From assembly GCF_041206865.1 (NCBI RefSeq), contig NZ_JBGEDP010000001.1, positions 5,890,001 through 5,954,000 of the forward strand: a stretch of DNA of 64,000 nt, read 5' to 3'. The notes under the pieces were generated by a model. It was not told where the DNA came from, did no database searches, and was given only the letters and a program-made list of their open reading frames with translations. Positions 62,930-64,000 of this stretch are shown in pieces (within the stretch, counting starts at the first letter, position 1; each line of letters opens with the position of its first letter). A program made the position numbers and the translations under genes. This stretch comes from Mycobacterium sp. HUMS_12744610. GTDB lineage: Bacteria; Actinomycetota; Actinomycetes; Mycobacteriales; Mycobacteriaceae.

Positions 62930-63502
62930 ATGGCCGACATCACCATGTTGATCCTCGCCGACCATCAACGGTTTCGCGAGCAGTTCGCCGAGCTGGACCT
63001 GCTGCAGGCGCAGCCGGAGGTCGACGGTGCCGCGCTCGAGCGGGTCTGGCGGCCGCTCGCCGACCAACTCGACGTGCACGCCTACATCGAGGAGAAGATC
63101 TTCTACCCGCAGCTCCTGCGGCGCGGCGCCGACGACCCCGAGGGCGAGACGCTCGACGCCATCGGCGATCACAACGACATCCGCGACGCGGTGCGCGCCG
63201 CCGACTCGGCGGAGGCCGGCTCCGCGGAGTGGTGGGACGCGGTCGGCCGCGCGCGCCAGGCCAACGACGAGCACATGGGCGAAGAGGAGCGAGAAGGGCT
63301 CTCCGATTTCCGGCGCCATGCCCCGATCGGCCTTCGCGAGGCACTCGGCCGGCAGTACAGCGAGTTCGTGGCCGAGCATCCCACCACCGAGGGGGTGCCG
63401 GTCGTCGACCGCGACCCCGAAGGCTACGTCGAAGACGTCGCGAACGCGCGGCCACGGCGCAGTGACTATTCGCTCGGCATCGGCAGCCTGAAGGGCGAGT
63501 GA
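62930..63502 (+). CDS. Hemerythrin HHE cation-binding domain protein
   Basis: A 190-residue protein; ATG at 62930 behind GGGGTGGG. Four-helix bundle with iron-ligand candidates His in LILADHQRFREQF, His and Glu in DVHAYIEEKIFYP, His in GDHNDIRDAV and His/Glu in NDEHMGEEEREGL, a full HHE set. Mycobacterial hemerythrin-like proteins bind a diiron site and are linked to oxygen, nitric oxide or redox response. Proximity to ctaD fits an oxygen-related role. The tail after residue 150 is unrelated to the fold. Confidence 0.87.
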   Translation: MADITMLILADHQRFREQFAELDLLQAQPEVDGAALERVWRPLADQLDVHAYIEEKIFYPQLLRRGADDPEGETLDAIGDHNDIRDAVRAADSAEAGSAEWWDAVGRARQANDEHMGEEEREGLSDFRRHAPIGLREALGRQYSEFVAEHPTTEGVPVVDRDPEGYVEDVANARPRRSDYSLGIGSLKGE

Positions 63503-63523
63503 GCGCCGGGCGGGGACGGGCCC

Positions 63524-64000
63524 TCAGGTGGCGAAGATGTCGTCGCGCACCGCGGTCGTGTCCCGCACCGCGGGATCGACGAACCATTCGCGCCCCGCGA
63601 CCAACCCGTACGCCGCCGACGGCAGCAGCGCCAACAGCGGTCGCGCCGGCCCGGGCAGCTGGGACCGGTGCTGCGCGATCGCCCGCTTCTTCTGCGCCAC
63701 GAACGGTCGCACGTCGATCCGGTGGGTGATCGAGGACCGCGGGCTGTACGCGGAGGGAACGATTGCTGCGTCGTAGAAGTAGGGCAGGCGCAGGCGCTGG
63801 GCGATCCGGAGCCCGCGCATGAGCAGTTCACGCGGCATCGTCGCGTACACGATCCGCGGCGTGGCCGCCAACCGGGCGGCACGCTCACCGACCTCGTGCA
63901 CCTTGACGTGGTCGCGGTGGCCGTACCCGCCGTTGGCCTCGTAGCTGATGAGCAGGTCCGCGTGCTCTTCCCGCAGGACGTCGGCCAGCCGCCGCGCGGC
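63524..64000 (-). CDS. PIG-L family deacetylase (partial, N-terminus off window)
   Basis: The C-terminal 158 residues of a LmbE/PIG-L zinc deacetylase; the N-terminal part with the first zinc motif (PHPDDE) lies beyond the window. The visible motif YGHRDHVKVHEVG holds the second-site histidines and Asp. Relatives deacetylate GlcNAc-inositol precursors (mycothiol, MshB), mycothiol conjugates (Mca) or other N-acetyl sugars; the visible part does not decide. Convergent with the hemerythrin gene, 21 bp apart. Confidence 0.82.
   Translation of the reverse strand, partial: AARRLADVLREEHADLLISYEANGGYGHRDHVKVHEVGERAARLAATPRIVYATMPRELLMRGLRIAQRLRLPYFYDAAIVPSAYSPRSSITHRIDVRPFVAQKKRAIAQHRSQLPGPARPLLALLPSAAYGLVAGREWFVDPAVRDTTAVRDDIFAT

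Overview
The window reads as the chromosome of a high-GC actinobacterium, almost certainly a slow-growing non-tuberculous Mycobacterium. The species cannot be fixed from this sequence alone; a Mycobacterium avium complex-like organism fits best. Evidence is the lipid-catabolic gene content (two FadD-type ligases, two FadE-type dehydrogenases, thiolase plus DUF35 pair, CaiB remnant), six stand-alone SDRs including a mycofactocin-coupled type, a LipJ-like hydrolase-cyclase fusion, a PrrB-like kinase, an Eis-like acetyltransferase, an aa3 oxidase subunit I and frequent GTG/TTG starts. No tRNA, rRNA, CRISPR array, insertion sequence or phage gene was seen.

Layout. 1-8.2 kb (minus strand): a sulfur-trafficking trio (DsrE-like, TusE/DsrC-like, SQR-like) follows an apparent catabolic or reductive operon made of a FadD ligase, an SDR, a LuxC-like acyl reductase, a LuxE/EhpF-like adenylating enzyme and an MpaB-type oxygenase. 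A divergent TetR gene sits beside a strong palindrome. 9-21 kb: LipJ-like cyclase, methyltransferase, SRPBCC proteins, SDRs, thioesterase, zinc-ribbon thioredoxin with a DUF2127 membrane protein, an IclR regulator opposite an NTF2-like/SDR pair, a CaCA-type cation exchanger, and an SDR/zinc alcohol dehydrogenase pair. 21-27 kb: two flavin monooxygenases (Baeyer-Villiger type) and two paralogous, divergent TetR genes. 27-35 kb: mycofactocin-type SDR, CopZ-like chaperone, envelope or secreted hydrolases, MarR, and a TetR that lacks a normal start codon. 35-42 kb: an acyl-CoA cluster (FadD, tandem FadE, thiolase-fold protein, DUF35, CaiB remnant) bounded by two copies of one AGACGG/CCGTCT palindrome, with a TetR beside one of them. 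42-50 kb: a triple DUF190 protein, class I aldolase, TetR, phosphotransferase, D-aminoacylase-like amidohydrolase and a wrecked Rieske oxygenase. 50-64 kb: SulP transporter, orphan PrrB-like sensor kinase, TetR-FadE pair, Eis-like acetyltransferase, P450 with divergent TetR, broken DUF4185 gene, ctaD preceded by a DosR-like box, hemerythrin-like protein and a partial PIG-L deacetylase.

Two themes stand out. Many local regulators sit next to recognisable inverted repeats, so most enzyme clusters look individually switched. The window also holds about ten decayed genes (PrpD, luciferase-like, PHB depolymerase-like, CaiB and its neighbour, Rieske, VOC, DUF4185, a FAD-enzyme-like remnant and an unknown protein). 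Several carry multi-residue deletions, so gene loss is real even if some single-base frameshifts are assembly errors.
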